A DNA stretch of 17,305 bases from Acetobacteraceae bacterium (GTDB taxonomy: Bacteria > Pseudomonadota > Alphaproteobacteria > Acetobacterales > Acetobacteraceae): NCBI GenBank assembly GCA_030039695.1, contig JASHVB010000407.1, forward strand, positions 1 to 17,305, in the 5' to 3' direction. This document shows, in pieces, positions 7,513 to 13,809 of this stretch. The position numbers and the translations under genes were made by a program. The notes under the pieces were generated by a model that searched no databases, had not been told where the DNA came from, and saw only the letters and a program-made list of their open reading frames with translations. Numbering within the stretch: position 1 is the first letter of the stretch; the number at the start of each line of letters is the position of its first letter.

Positions 7513-8529
7513 ATGCGCGCACGCGATCTCGGTCTGGCCTGCGGATCGCAACCTCCAGGGATGCGCAACAGTATTGCCGACGTGCCGGGTGTTGGTGTCG
7601 GTCACACGACCCTGAACGATGGCGACATCCACACCGGTGTGACCGCGGTCGTGCCACACGCCGGTGATCTGTTCCGCGACAAGCTGCCTGCCGCAGCAAT
7701 GGTGCTGAACGGCTTTGGCAAGAGCATCGGCCTGATACAGGTCAACGAGCTCGGCACGCTGGAAACACCGATCCTGCTAACCAACACCTTTGCCGTCGGC
7801 ACTTGCGCTAACGCGCTGATTCGCCGCGCCATCGCCACCAATCCGGAGATCGGGCGGCGCACTGGAACAGTGAACCCCGTGGTGCTGGAGTGCAACGATG
7901 GCTACCTGAACAACATCCAGGCGATGGCGGTGACAGAGGCCGATGCGTGCGCAGCAATCGAAGCGGCGCAGCCAGACTTCGCGTTGGGCAACGCCGGTGC
8001 CGGCACGGGCATGAGCTGCTTCGGCATCAAAGGCGGGATCGGCAGCGCCTCTCGCCGTTTGCGGCTGGATGACACTGACTGGCACCTCGGTGTGCTCGTG
8101 CTCGCGAATTTCGGCAACGCCGGCGAGCTGGTTCTGCCGACCGGTCAGCGCGTACCCGCCGGGGTGCCCCGGACACCGGAAACCGGCTCCTGCATCATCG
8201 TCGTGGGCACCGACATCCCGCTGGAGCATCGGCAGTTGCGCCGCGTGGCGGCTCGGGCAGGGGTCGGCCTCGCCTGGTGCGGCTCTTTTTGGGGCTCCGG
8301 CAGCGGGGACATTGCCCTGTCCTTCACGACCGCCAACCACGTGCCCCACCAGCCGGATACCCATCTGCGATCGCAGCGCGTGCTGGCCGAACAACACATC
8401 GACCTGTTGTTCCGCGCCGCAGCTGAGGCAACGCAAGAGGCTGTGTTCGACGCGCTGGCCGCAGCGGACACGCTGGACGGCCGCGACGGCCATCGGCGGA
8501 TCAGTCTTCGCGAGATCCCGCGTCGCTGA
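7513..8529 (+). CDS. P1-family peptidase, DmpA/BapA-type aminopeptidase
   Basis: This 338-residue protein belongs to the DmpA family of self-processing L-aminopeptidases/D-esterases and beta-peptidyl aminopeptidases. It opens with MRARDLG and IADVPGVGVGHTTL, as family members do, which supports the start at 7513 (GGAAAG just upstream) over Met17. Typical blocks follow: TGVTAVVPH (41-49), LNGFGKSIGL (65-74), VNELGTLETPILLTNT (77-92) and GNAGAGTGMSCFGIKGGIG (159-177). The precursor should cleave itself before Ser226 in TGSCIIVVGTDIPL, making that Ser the N-terminal nucleophile of the small subunit. GSGSGDIALSFTTANH (261-276) supplies the other active-site residues, probably Ser264 and Asp266. 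There is no signal peptide, so it is probably cytoplasmic. Its 3' end overlaps a small convergent gene by 29 bp. Substrate (short peptides, amides or beta-peptides) unknown. Confidence 0.92.
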   Translation: MRARDLGLACGSQPPGMRNSIADVPGVGVGHTTLNDGDIHTGVTAVVPHAGDLFRDKLPAAAMVLNGFGKSIGLIQVNELGTLETPILLTNTFAVGTCANALIRRAIATNPEIGRRTGTVNPVVLECNDGYLNNIQAMAVTEADACAAIEAAQPDFALGNAGAGTGMSCFGIKGGIGSASRRLRLDDTDWHLGVLVLANFGNAGELVLPTGQRVPAGVPRTPETGSCIIVVGTDIPLEHRQLRRVAARAGVGLAWCGSFWGSGSGDIALSFTTANHVPHQPDTHLRSQRVLAEQHIDLLFRAAAEATQEAVFDALAAADTLDGRDGHRRISLREIPRR

Positions 8530-8722
8530 CGCGGCCATCTGGTGCACGTTTTTCGGCCGAGGCGGGGCGTGCGCGCCATTCCCTGCGTTCGTGGAAACGC
8601 GCCAGTTTGTTGTAACCGGCGGCGAGGCCGAGGTAGATCAGCCGTAGCTCCGGCGCCTCGACCAGTCGCGCCCGCTGTGCGAGCTGCTCGCCGCGTTGGC
8701 GGTATTCGTGGCTGTCGGTCAT
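8501..8722 (-). CDS. Small helical protein of unknown function
   Basis: This 73-residue product starts MTDSHEYRQRGEQLAQRA. It has an amphipathic helix (about 3-20), a loop EAPELR, a second helix LIYLGLAAGYNKLARFHERREW (about 28-49), and a charged, disordered tail. The 'YR.RA..L...A......P..R...L.LA..Y..LA...E' pattern occurs in many short hypothetical proteins of Rhizobiales and Rhodospirillales; no function is established. The ATG at 8722 lacks a strong ribosome binding site. A longer frame open to 9364 only shadows the hsp20 gene, so the short form is chosen. The last 29 bp overlap the end of the peptidase gene on the other strand. Its promoter would share the 8723-8877 gap with the heat-shock promoter that points the opposite way. 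Confidence 0.6.
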   Translation of the reverse strand: MTDSHEYRQRGEQLAQRARLVEAPELRLIYLGLAAGYNKLARFHERREWRARPASAEKRAPDGRVSDAGSRED

Positions 8723-8877
8723 CTGGCGTAGAGGGTTGCCTGAGCTGTCCGTCTCCCGACAACGGCGGCGGCTGCGGCGGGTTCCCGGCGGGTTCTTCAG
8801 AAAGAATTGAGCCAACATCACGCGGTTGGTGGAAGGCGTTGCAGCTCCGTATCCGCGAATCTCACATCCGCGGAACT

Positions 8878-8906
8878 CTTGAACAAACATTGCGCTTTGC
8901 CCATCT
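8878..8906 (+). promoter_or_regulatory. Sigma32 (RpoH)-type heat-shock promoter
   Basis: A perfect -35 CTTGAA (8878-8883) is followed after 15 bp by GCCCATCT (8899-8906), which matches the sigma32 -10 consensus CCCCATnT at 7 of 8 positions (counting the free one). Transcription would begin at about 8912-8915, leaving a leader of about 95 nt before the Hsp20 start. Its position directly upstream of a small heat-shock gene makes the call strong. Confidence 0.8.
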
Positions 8907-8950
8907 CTTGGGTGTCCGGAATGCCCAATCGGGGTTTCGGGGCGTTGAGG

Positions 8951-9001
8951 GGGCCGGCCCAGCCGGGCGGCCCAAAACACAGACCTTGCTATTGCAGGAG
9001 G
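8951..9001 (+). promoter_or_regulatory. ROSE-like RNA thermometer in the hsp20 leader
   Basis: The leader holds a strong hairpin, GGGCCG (8951-8956) with CGGCCC (8968-8973). Further on, CUUGCU (8985-8990) can pair with the Shine-Dalgarno AGGAGG (8996-9001) across a 5-nt loop: U-A, C-G, an opposed G/G, U-A, U-G and C-G. UUGCU facing AGGA with a G/G mismatch is the hallmark of ROSE elements, which block the ribosome binding site of small heat-shock genes in alphaproteobacteria until the temperature rises. The leader is shorter than most ROSE elements (60-110 nt, several hairpins), so it may be a compact variant. Confidence 0.65.
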
Positions 9002-9007
9002 TTTACC

Positions 9008-9475
9008 ATGACGACGTTTGACTTCTCGCCACTGTTCCGGACCGCCATCGGCTTCGACCGCATGGCCCGCCTCATGGACAGCGCGGTTTCCGGTGCCGAG
9101 GCGCCGAGCTATCCGCCCTACAACATCGAGAAGACCGGTGATGATACCTACCGCCTCACCATGGCGGTGGCCGGCTTCCGCCCCGAGGATCTTGACCTGA
9201 CCGTGAAGGAGAACACGCTGGTGATCTCCGGCCGCGTTTCCGGCGAGGCCAACAAGGGTGAGGTGCTGTATCGCGGTATCGCGGGCCGCGCGTTTGAGCG
9301 GCGTTTCGTCCTTGCCGACCACATCGTGGTCGAGGGCGCCGACCTTGCGAATGGTCTGCTTCACGTGGGCCTGAAGCGCGTGGTGCCTGAGGCACTGAAG
9401 CCGCGCAAGATCGCCATTGGCAACGCGCCGAGCGCGATTGCCAACGACGTGAAGGTGACTGCCCAGGCGGCGTAA
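9008..9475 (+). CDS. Hsp20/alpha-crystallin small heat-shock protein
   Basis: This 155-residue, IbpA-type (class A) small heat-shock protein binds unfolding proteins without ATP and keeps them ready for DnaK and ClpB. The N-terminal arm holds the family's SPLFRTAIGFDRMARLMD. The alpha-crystallin domain runs from about 36 (YPPYNIEKTGDDTYRLTMAV) to 128, with FRPEDLDLTVKENTLVISG and the closing ADLANGLLHVGLKR signature (111-124). The C-terminal anchor I-A-I (135-137 in KIAIGN) fits the IxI/V motif for oligomer assembly. The start at 9008 is fixed by AGGAGG six bases upstream; the same frame is open further upstream, but only through the promoter and leader. The gene is monocistronic: it has its own heat-shock promoter and an intrinsic terminator 22 bp after the stop. 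Regulation is probably two-layered, RpoH for transcription and an RNA thermometer for translation. Confidence 0.95.
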   Translation: MTTFDFSPLFRTAIGFDRMARLMDSAVSGAEAPSYPPYNIEKTGDDTYRLTMAVAGFRPEDLDLTVKENTLVISGRVSGEANKGEVLYRGIAGRAFERRFVLADHIVVEGADLANGLLHVGLKRVVPEALKPRKIAIGNAPSAIANDVKVTAQAA

Positions 9476-9496
9476 CCCGCTTGACTGACGGAGCGG

Positions 9497-9523
9497 AAGG
9501 GGCCGGGTTTCCGGCCCCTTTTT
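9497..9523 (+). terminator. Intrinsic terminator of hsp20
   Basis: GGGGCCGG (9499-9506), loop GTTT, CCGGCCCC (9511-9518), then five T. The flanking AA/TT extends the stem to 10 bp. This is a textbook Rho-independent terminator. Confidence 0.93.
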
Positions 9524-10158
9524 CGTGTGTCTGCACTGTTCGAGGGACGATCGTTGCCAGCATTGCTGGCCACGAGGGTGGCGTATGCGCCAGTCCCGTC
9601 ATTCGCCGTCTCGATCGGCGCGGGGGTCAGCCGGCAGAAACGACGCGGCGAGCGTCAGGGCCGCTCCGCCGAGGCGGAGGTGTAGGGGGGTTCCCCCCAG
9701 GGGCTTTCGGACACCCCGGCGCGTGGGTTCGACGTCCTGGCTGCCGGGCTGCGGCGCGTCATGGCCACGAGCCCGTGTCATAACGGGTGCGGCAGCCCCG
9801 AGCGCGCCACCCCTGGGGCGCTGCCCGTGTTGGTGACGGGCGCGTTCTGCCAATACGTTCCCGTCGAGGCGCGCGAGACGCCGAGCGGGATGTCGCACGA
9901 CGCCATCATGGCGCGTGGCGGTCACCAACGTGAACCACGGACGCTCGATCAGCCATGGCTCGATGAACTCGTCCCCAAATATCGCCAACGCCAGTAGAAC
10001 CACTTTACCGTTTGTGGGGCGGGCGGCACAAGACGAACGCAAAATGGCCGTTCGTCCAAGACTAGGGCCGACGCAGTCGCAAATGAGCCCTGTACCCCTG
10101 TTTATCTTGGATGGCTCCAGGACACGATCGAGACCACTGCCGTCAGCCGATCGCCGGC
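9524..10158. other. 635-bp GC-rich gap with clustered hairpins
   Basis: No supported gene. Open frames on both strands have Arg/Pro/Gly-rich shadow composition. Back-to-back dyads lie at 9664-9679 (CTCCGCC-GA-GGCGGAG) and 9685-9698 (six G, TT, six C), followed by CCCCAGGGG. An outer GGTGT/ACACC pair at about 9679-9724 could enclose the last two. On the minus strand, about 9780-9900, a short protein-like stretch ending at a TGA (STGTYWQNAPVTNTGSAPG) might be a gene remnant, but I cannot support it. Confidence 0.4.
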
Positions 10159-10380
10159 TTATCGAGGCCCTTTGGTGTCAGCGCGAAGCTGCTCCGCCGA
10201 GGTTTGGGCGGATGGCGGCACGACATGGTGCCTCACTGCGTCGATCGCCTGTTCGCCGAGCACCATACCCAACAGGCCGACCAGCGCGACCAAAGGTGGC
10301 GCGGGAGAACGGACCTGCAAGAGACCGTACGCCAGCCCGACGACGAGGCCCATGAGCAGCGAGACGAGATAACCGTTCAT
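10159..10380 (-). CDS. XapX-domain small membrane protein
   Basis: This 73-residue protein carries the XapX domain (DUF1427): MNGYLVSLLMGLVVGLAYGLL, then VRSPAPPLVALVGLLGMVLGEQ. It has two membrane segments (about 3-21 and 30-46) joined by the invariant VRSPAPP turn, and a hydrophilic tail. The domain is named after XapX of the E. coli xanthosine locus, but its biochemical role is not established. The ATG at 10380 has AAGGAGG five bases upstream, starting directly after the TAA of the quinone oxidoreductase gene. The two coding regions are only 12 bp apart and must be co-transcribed. This suggests a role linked to the oxidoreductase or to the LysR regulon. XapX genes often lie beside LysR genes, consistent with the order here. 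Confidence 0.88.
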   Translation of the reverse strand: MNGYLVSLLMGLVVGLAYGLLQVRSPAPPLVALVGLLGMVLGEQAIDAVRHHVVPPSAQTSAEQLRADTKGPR

Positions 10381-10392
10381 TGTCGCCTCCTT

Positions 10393-11361
10393 TTATTCCT
10401 GCGGCCGCAGCACGATACGGCCAGCGGCGCCGTCGCCGACCTTGCGGTACGCCGCTTGTGCGTCCGCCAAGCCGCATGTCTCGTCGATCGGGGCGGCGCG
10501 GTAGTCGCCGGCAACGAACCCCGGGGCCAGCGTGTCCAGCACTACCGCCGACGCCGTCAGATCGCGCTTGAGCGTGTCCACGCCGAAGATGCGGCTCTCG
10601 TTGTGATAAAAATCGGCGAGGTCGAAGCTGACCTCGCGCTGCCCGGTCGTGGCAATTTCGATCAGCCGGCCGCCCACAGCCAGACTTGTGAGGGCGCTGC
10701 GGAACATCACGCCGCCGACGAGGTCGAACACGACATCCGCGCCCTTGCCGCCGGTCGCCTTACGAACCTCGGCCGGCAGGTCGTCGGTGCCGATGATCAG
10801 CTTCTCTGCGATGGCATGGATCGGCGCGTCCGGGTGCGGCACGCGCCGGTCGGCGCCGATCACGCGGGCCCCGCGGCGGTAAGCGATCTGTGCAGCGGCT
10901 CCCCCGACACCGCCGCCGGCACCGATCAGCAGCACAGTCTCGCCTGATGTCACCCCGGCCGCCTCGATACCGCACCAGGCGGCCAGGTAGTTGACACCGA
11001 TCGACGCGGCCTGGTCGAAGCTGAGGTTGGCGGGCTTGTGGCGGAGGCTTGTGACCGGCACGGCGATCAGCTCGGCATGGGTGCCGTCGCGCGTGAAGCC
11101 GTTGTCGCCTCCTGTTCCCCACACCGCGGCGCCGATCCACTCGGCCGGACCTGCTTCGACCACGCCGGCGTAGTCCCGGCCGGGGATGCGCGGCAGCGTC
11201 GTATGCTTCATCGCGCCCGCGACATTTTTGACATCACTCGGATTGATCGACGCCGCCATGACCCGCACCACGGCGGTGGCTGCGTCGGCAGCCGGGGTGG
11301 CCACCTCAGCGAGCTCCAGAACGGAGGGATCGCCGAAGCTCCGGAATTGTATCGCGCGCAT
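10393..11361 (-). CDS. MDR-family NAD(P)-dependent quinone oxidoreductase-like protein
   Basis: This 322-residue medium-chain reductase/dehydrogenase belongs to the zinc-free quinone oxidoreductase branch. An N-terminal GroES-like domain (1-125) holds ASINPSDVKNVAG and PRIPGRDYAGVV. The Rossmann domain begins at about 140 with ETVLLIGAGGGVGGAAAQIA, the glycine-rich nucleotide loop. KGADVVFDLVGG and VGGRLIEIATTG follow. The Cys cluster and His-Glu-X2-Gly zinc motif of alcohol dehydrogenases are absent. Such enzymes reduce quinones or enones with NADPH, often in oxidative or electrophile stress; the substrate here is unknown. The start at 11361 has AGGAG about six bases upstream. It is first in a two-gene operon with the XapX gene and divergent from the LysR gene across 83 bp, the classical arrangement for LysR control. 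Confidence 0.88.
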   Translation of the reverse strand: MRAIQFRSFGDPSVLELAEVATPAADAATAVVRVMAASINPSDVKNVAGAMKHTTLPRIPGRDYAGVVEAGPAEWIGAAVWGTGGDNGFTRDGTHAELIAVPVTSLRHKPANLSFDQAASIGVNYLAAWCGIEAAGVTSGETVLLIGAGGGVGGAAAQIAYRRGARVIGADRRVPHPDAPIHAIAEKLIIGTDDLPAEVRKATGGKGADVVFDLVGGVMFRSALTSLAVGGRLIEIATTGQREVSFDLADFYHNESRIFGVDTLKRDLTASAVVLDTLAPGFVAGDYRAAPIDETCGLADAQAAYRKVGDGAAGRIVLRPQE

Positions 11362-11419
11362 GATCTCCTCCTCTTGGTGACCGTTTGCGTGCCGACAGAG
11401 ATGGATCCCCGCACGAGGT

Positions 11420-11430
11420 CCGGAAACCGG
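11420..11430. promoter_or_regulatory. Dyad CCGG-AAA-CCGG between QOR and LysR genes
   Basis: A short inverted repeat in the 83-bp divergent gap, flanked by GGT and CC that extend it imperfectly. It is a possible half of a LysR binding region. At only 4 bp per arm in GC-rich DNA, chance is a real alternative. Confidence 0.25.
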
Positions 11431-11444
11431 CCTTGGCGGATGCT

Positions 11445-12377
11445 ATGATTCCGCTGGTCAAAAACATGGAGCGTGTGGTGCCGGATGGTATCGGTGACGC
11501 GGAACTTTTCTGTGCCGTCGTGGAGGCAGGCGGCATTTCCGCCGGCGCCCTGGCATCAGGCTCCTCGCCGCCCGCCGTCAGCCGTCGGCTGTTGGCGCTG
11601 GAAATGCGCCTCGGTGTCCGCTTGGCCGAGCGCAGCGCGCGGCGCTTTCGCCTGACTGACGAAGGTGCGCTCTATTACCAGCATTGCTGCGGCATCCTTA
11701 CGTCGCTGCGTGACGCGGAGGCGGAGGTCTCGGCACGGGGTGCAGTGGCGCGGGGGCTGCTGAAGGTTGGCGCGCCGGTTGAACTCGGCCGGCGCCGGAT
11801 TGCCCCGCTCCTGGCGGACTTTGCCGCACAGCATCCTGGGCTGGAAGTCCATCTGATGCTCTCCGATGCTGGCCTGGAAGTTGGACAGGACGGGATCGAC
11901 GTCGCTCTGCGGATTGACCGTCCTGACGATCCGGCCGTCATCGCGCGCAAGATCGCATCCATGCGCCGCGTTCTCTGCGGCGCGCCATCCTATTTGGCGG
12001 TGAGGGGCAAGCCTGAACGGCCCGCTGATCTCGTCGCTCACGAATGCCTGCGCCTCGCCCGCCGACATCGGTTGCACGATCACTGGCGGTTCCGCACCGA
12101 GAACGGCGTGGAGGAGATCAGGGTCGGCGGCCACCTTTCCAGCAGCAGCGGCGACGTGCTGCACGGTTGGGCACTCGAAGGTCGGGGCTTGTCCCTGGAG
12201 GCGCTGTGGGATGTGGCCGAGGACCTGCTGGCCGGGCGCCTCGTTGAGTGCCTGGCTGATTACTGGTGCGACGAGATCGAGCTGTTCGTCACCTTCCAGC
12301 CAGGGAATCCAATACCGCCCCGCATTCGGCTCTTCGTCGATTTCGTGGCGGCTTCTCCTCTGAGCGGCGGGCACTGA
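11445..12377 (+). CDS. LysR-family transcriptional regulator
   Basis: The product has 310 residues from the ATG at 11445, which has GGCGGA five bases upstream. An ATG at 11466 would give 303 residues and is nearly as good; a further start at 11385 is unlikely. Residues about 18-77 form the LysR winged helix: DAELFCAVVEAGGISAGALA, PPAVSRRLLALEMRLGVRL and ARRFRLTDEGALYY. A linker helix follows, then the periplasmic-binding-protein-like effector domain (about 105-300) with VGAPVELGRRRIAPLLADF, GIDVALRID and RRVLCGAPSYLA. It is of the CrgA/DsdC-like 'GALSF' group with short, conserved core elements. It is cytoplasmic and probably acts as a tetramer. It most likely activates the divergent quinone oxidoreductase-XapX operon in response to a small aromatic or quinone-type inducer; both points are inference from gene order. 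Confidence 0.93.
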   Translation: MIPLVKNMERVVPDGIGDAELFCAVVEAGGISAGALASGSSPPAVSRRLLALEMRLGVRLAERSARRFRLTDEGALYYQHCCGILTSLRDAEAEVSARGAVARGLLKVGAPVELGRRRIAPLLADFAAQHPGLEVHLMLSDAGLEVGQDGIDVALRIDRPDDPAVIARKIASMRRVLCGAPSYLAVRGKPERPADLVAHECLRLARRHRLHDHWRFRTENGVEEIRVGGHLSSSSGDVLHGWALEGRGLSLEALWDVAEDLLAGRLVECLADYWCDEIELFVTFQPGNPIPPRIRLFVDFVAASPLSGGH

Positions 12378-12933
12378 CAAGACTGGCCGCGGCGGGATTC
12401 CCGCAGCCTGCGTATGCCGATGTTGATCGCGTAAACCAGATGTACCTGGACCCGGGAGCAAGGCCCATCACTGACTTTGCTTCCAAGGCCCGGGTACAGT
12501 TCGGTCACGGGTGCGCTCATAGTCCGACAGATCACGACGGCTCCGGTTTTCGAGATCTGCGATCCGGAAGGCCTCTTCATCGGTGATTTCGCGCGGCACG
12601 ATCTGGAACCTGAAATCCGCCTGACGATGAGCTCGCATCCGGCACACCATCGAGTGCCGCCGCACGTGGATCACCTCGACCGTGATGAGGCCACGGTCTG
12701 CGCGCGAGTGCTTATGCGAGCCGATGTGGCGCTGACGCCATCGCGGAGACTGGCCGATCAGGCGTTGCGGGTGGCGACGCGGCTAGATCACCACGAGACA
12801 CGATTGCGCCGATGTGGTGCCGGCGCAGCGGCCCGCGTTCGTCACGGCTGATGGCGGCAGCCGCGGACGCGCGCTTCCGACGTGGCGGTGAGTATTGACG
12901 TAGTCGCGCTGAGACAGAATTGCGCTCACGATT
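12378..12933. other. Gap between LysR gene and ispE with a ParB-like remnant
   Basis: This 556-bp stretch separates a plus-strand gene from the end of the minus-strand ispE gene. The only protein-like content is the ParB-like fragment on the minus strand (listed separately). The plus-strand 124-codon frame at 12477-12851 is its antisense. Positions 12378-12465 and 12785-12933 show nothing I can name: no tRNA, terminator T-run or repeat. Confidence 0.5.
12468..12674 (-). pseudogene. ParB/RepB-type partition protein fragment
   Basis: A minus-strand frame of 68 codons from a GTG contains QIVPREITDEEAFRIADLE followed by NRSRRDLSDYERTRD. This is the end of the ParB N-terminal (ParB/Srx) domain, where 'TDEEA..IA..EN..R.DLS..E.AR' is the family signature. 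Upstream, VIHVRRHSMVCRM stands where complete proteins have the 'V..GHRR..AC' motif, so the GxRR box is damaged. Directly after YERTRD the similarity stops: the frame ends in a 13-residue unrelated tail, the helix-turn-helix and dimerisation parts are absent, and a TAG closes the frame upstream at 12783-12785. So both ends are lost. It is probably a relic of plasmid or phage partition DNA; a short functional ORF is unlikely. Confidence 0.5.
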
Positions 12934-13809
12934 TCATCGACTGCCAGACTGGAGGCCGCCGCCCCACACCCACCACGCCTCACGCATCAGCCTGGGCGCC
13001 GCTTCCGCTGCGATCTGCGGGGTTGCAAACAAGCCAAAACAGGTGGCGCCAGAACCGCTCATGCGGGCCAGCATGCAGCCGGGCTGTGCGGCCAGTGCTG
13101 ACAAGACGGCGTCAATGGCCGGACAGAGGCTGCGCGCGGGCGCCTCCAGATCGTTGCGCAATTGCCGCAGGTCTGCCGCCATGGCGGCGGCATCATTCCA
13201 GCGCGACGGCAACCGCGCCTGCGTGGAAAAGGTTCCGGCACGCAACCGAAACACCGATGCGGTGGCGACCGCGACGCCGGGATTGACCAGAACCACGCCG
13301 CAATCTGGCAGCTCTGGCGCTGGCTCGAGGTGCTCACCAATGCCGCCCATGCGTAGCGGCCGCGACGCCAGGCACACCGGCACGTCAGCCCCGAGCGTCA
13401 GTGCAAGGCGTGCCAACGCTGCCGGGTCGGCCGCACAGGTCCACAGCCGGCACAGCGCGCGTAGCGTCGCCGCCGCATCGGCCGAACCGCCGCCAATGCC
13501 GGAGGCGACCGGCAGGCGCTTGTCCAGCGTCAGGTGCGCTTGCGGCGACCGGCCGAGCTCCCTTGCCAGCGCGCGTGCCGAGCGCAGCACGAGATTGTCT
13601 GCGTCTCCTTCCAGTGCCGGTGCGAACGGCCCGCTCAGTGACAGCGACAGATGATCCGCATGCGCGGCATGCACGACGTCGCCCACGCCGGCGAAGACAA
13701 CCAGGCTGTCAAGCAAGTGGAAGCCGTCGTCGCGCCGGCCGATAACGTGCAGGTAAAGGTTCAGCTTGGCTGACGCATGCTCGGTGACTGCGCCGCCACG
13801 TGGCGTCAC
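12934..13809 (-). CDS. ispE: 4-diphosphocytidyl-2-C-methyl-D-erythritol kinase
   Basis: This 291-residue GHMP-family kinase phosphorylates the 2-hydroxyl of CDP-ME, the fourth step of the MEP route to isoprenoids. SAKLNLYLHVIGRRDDGFH (13-31) carries the catalytic Lys15. The ATP loop is PVASGIGGGSADAAATL (100-116). Asp142 in GADVPVCL is the general base. The C-terminal glycine loop is ARMSGSGATCFGLF. Length and motif order are normal, so the enzyme should be active. The start is a GTG at 13809 that overlaps the TGA of the TPR gene (GTGA, 4 bp). Translation is therefore probably coupled to the TPR gene, and no separate promoter is needed. The gene is last in the minus-strand cluster; no clear terminator follows it. 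Confidence 0.95.
   Translation of the reverse strand: MTPRGGAVTEHASAKLNLYLHVIGRRDDGFHLLDSLVVFAGVGDVVHAAHADHLSLSLSGPFAPALEGDADNLVLRSARALARELGRSPQAHLTLDKRLPVASGIGGGSADAAATLRALCRLWTCAADPAALARLALTLGADVPVCLASRPLRMGGIGEHLEPAPELPDCGVVLVNPGVAVATASVFRLRAGTFSTQARLPSRWNDAAAMAADLRQLRNDLEAPARSLCPAIDAVLSALAAQPGCMLARMSGSGATCFGLFATPQIAAEAAPRLMREAWWVWGGGLQSGSR

Noticed and set aside
8723..9364. Long N-terminal extension of the minus-strand small gene, making 287 residues
   Set aside because: The extension lies antisense to the hsp20 gene and its promoter, with shadow composition; only the last 73 residues look like protein.
9599..10042. 147-codon minus-strand frame
   Set aside because: A short protein-like part (VVLLALAIFGDEFIEPWLIE) dissolves into Arg/Gly/Pro repeats caused by GC-rich hairpins; no family match and no ribosome site.
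12477..12851. 124-codon plus-strand frame
   Set aside because: Exact antisense of the ParB-like fragment; no known motifs.
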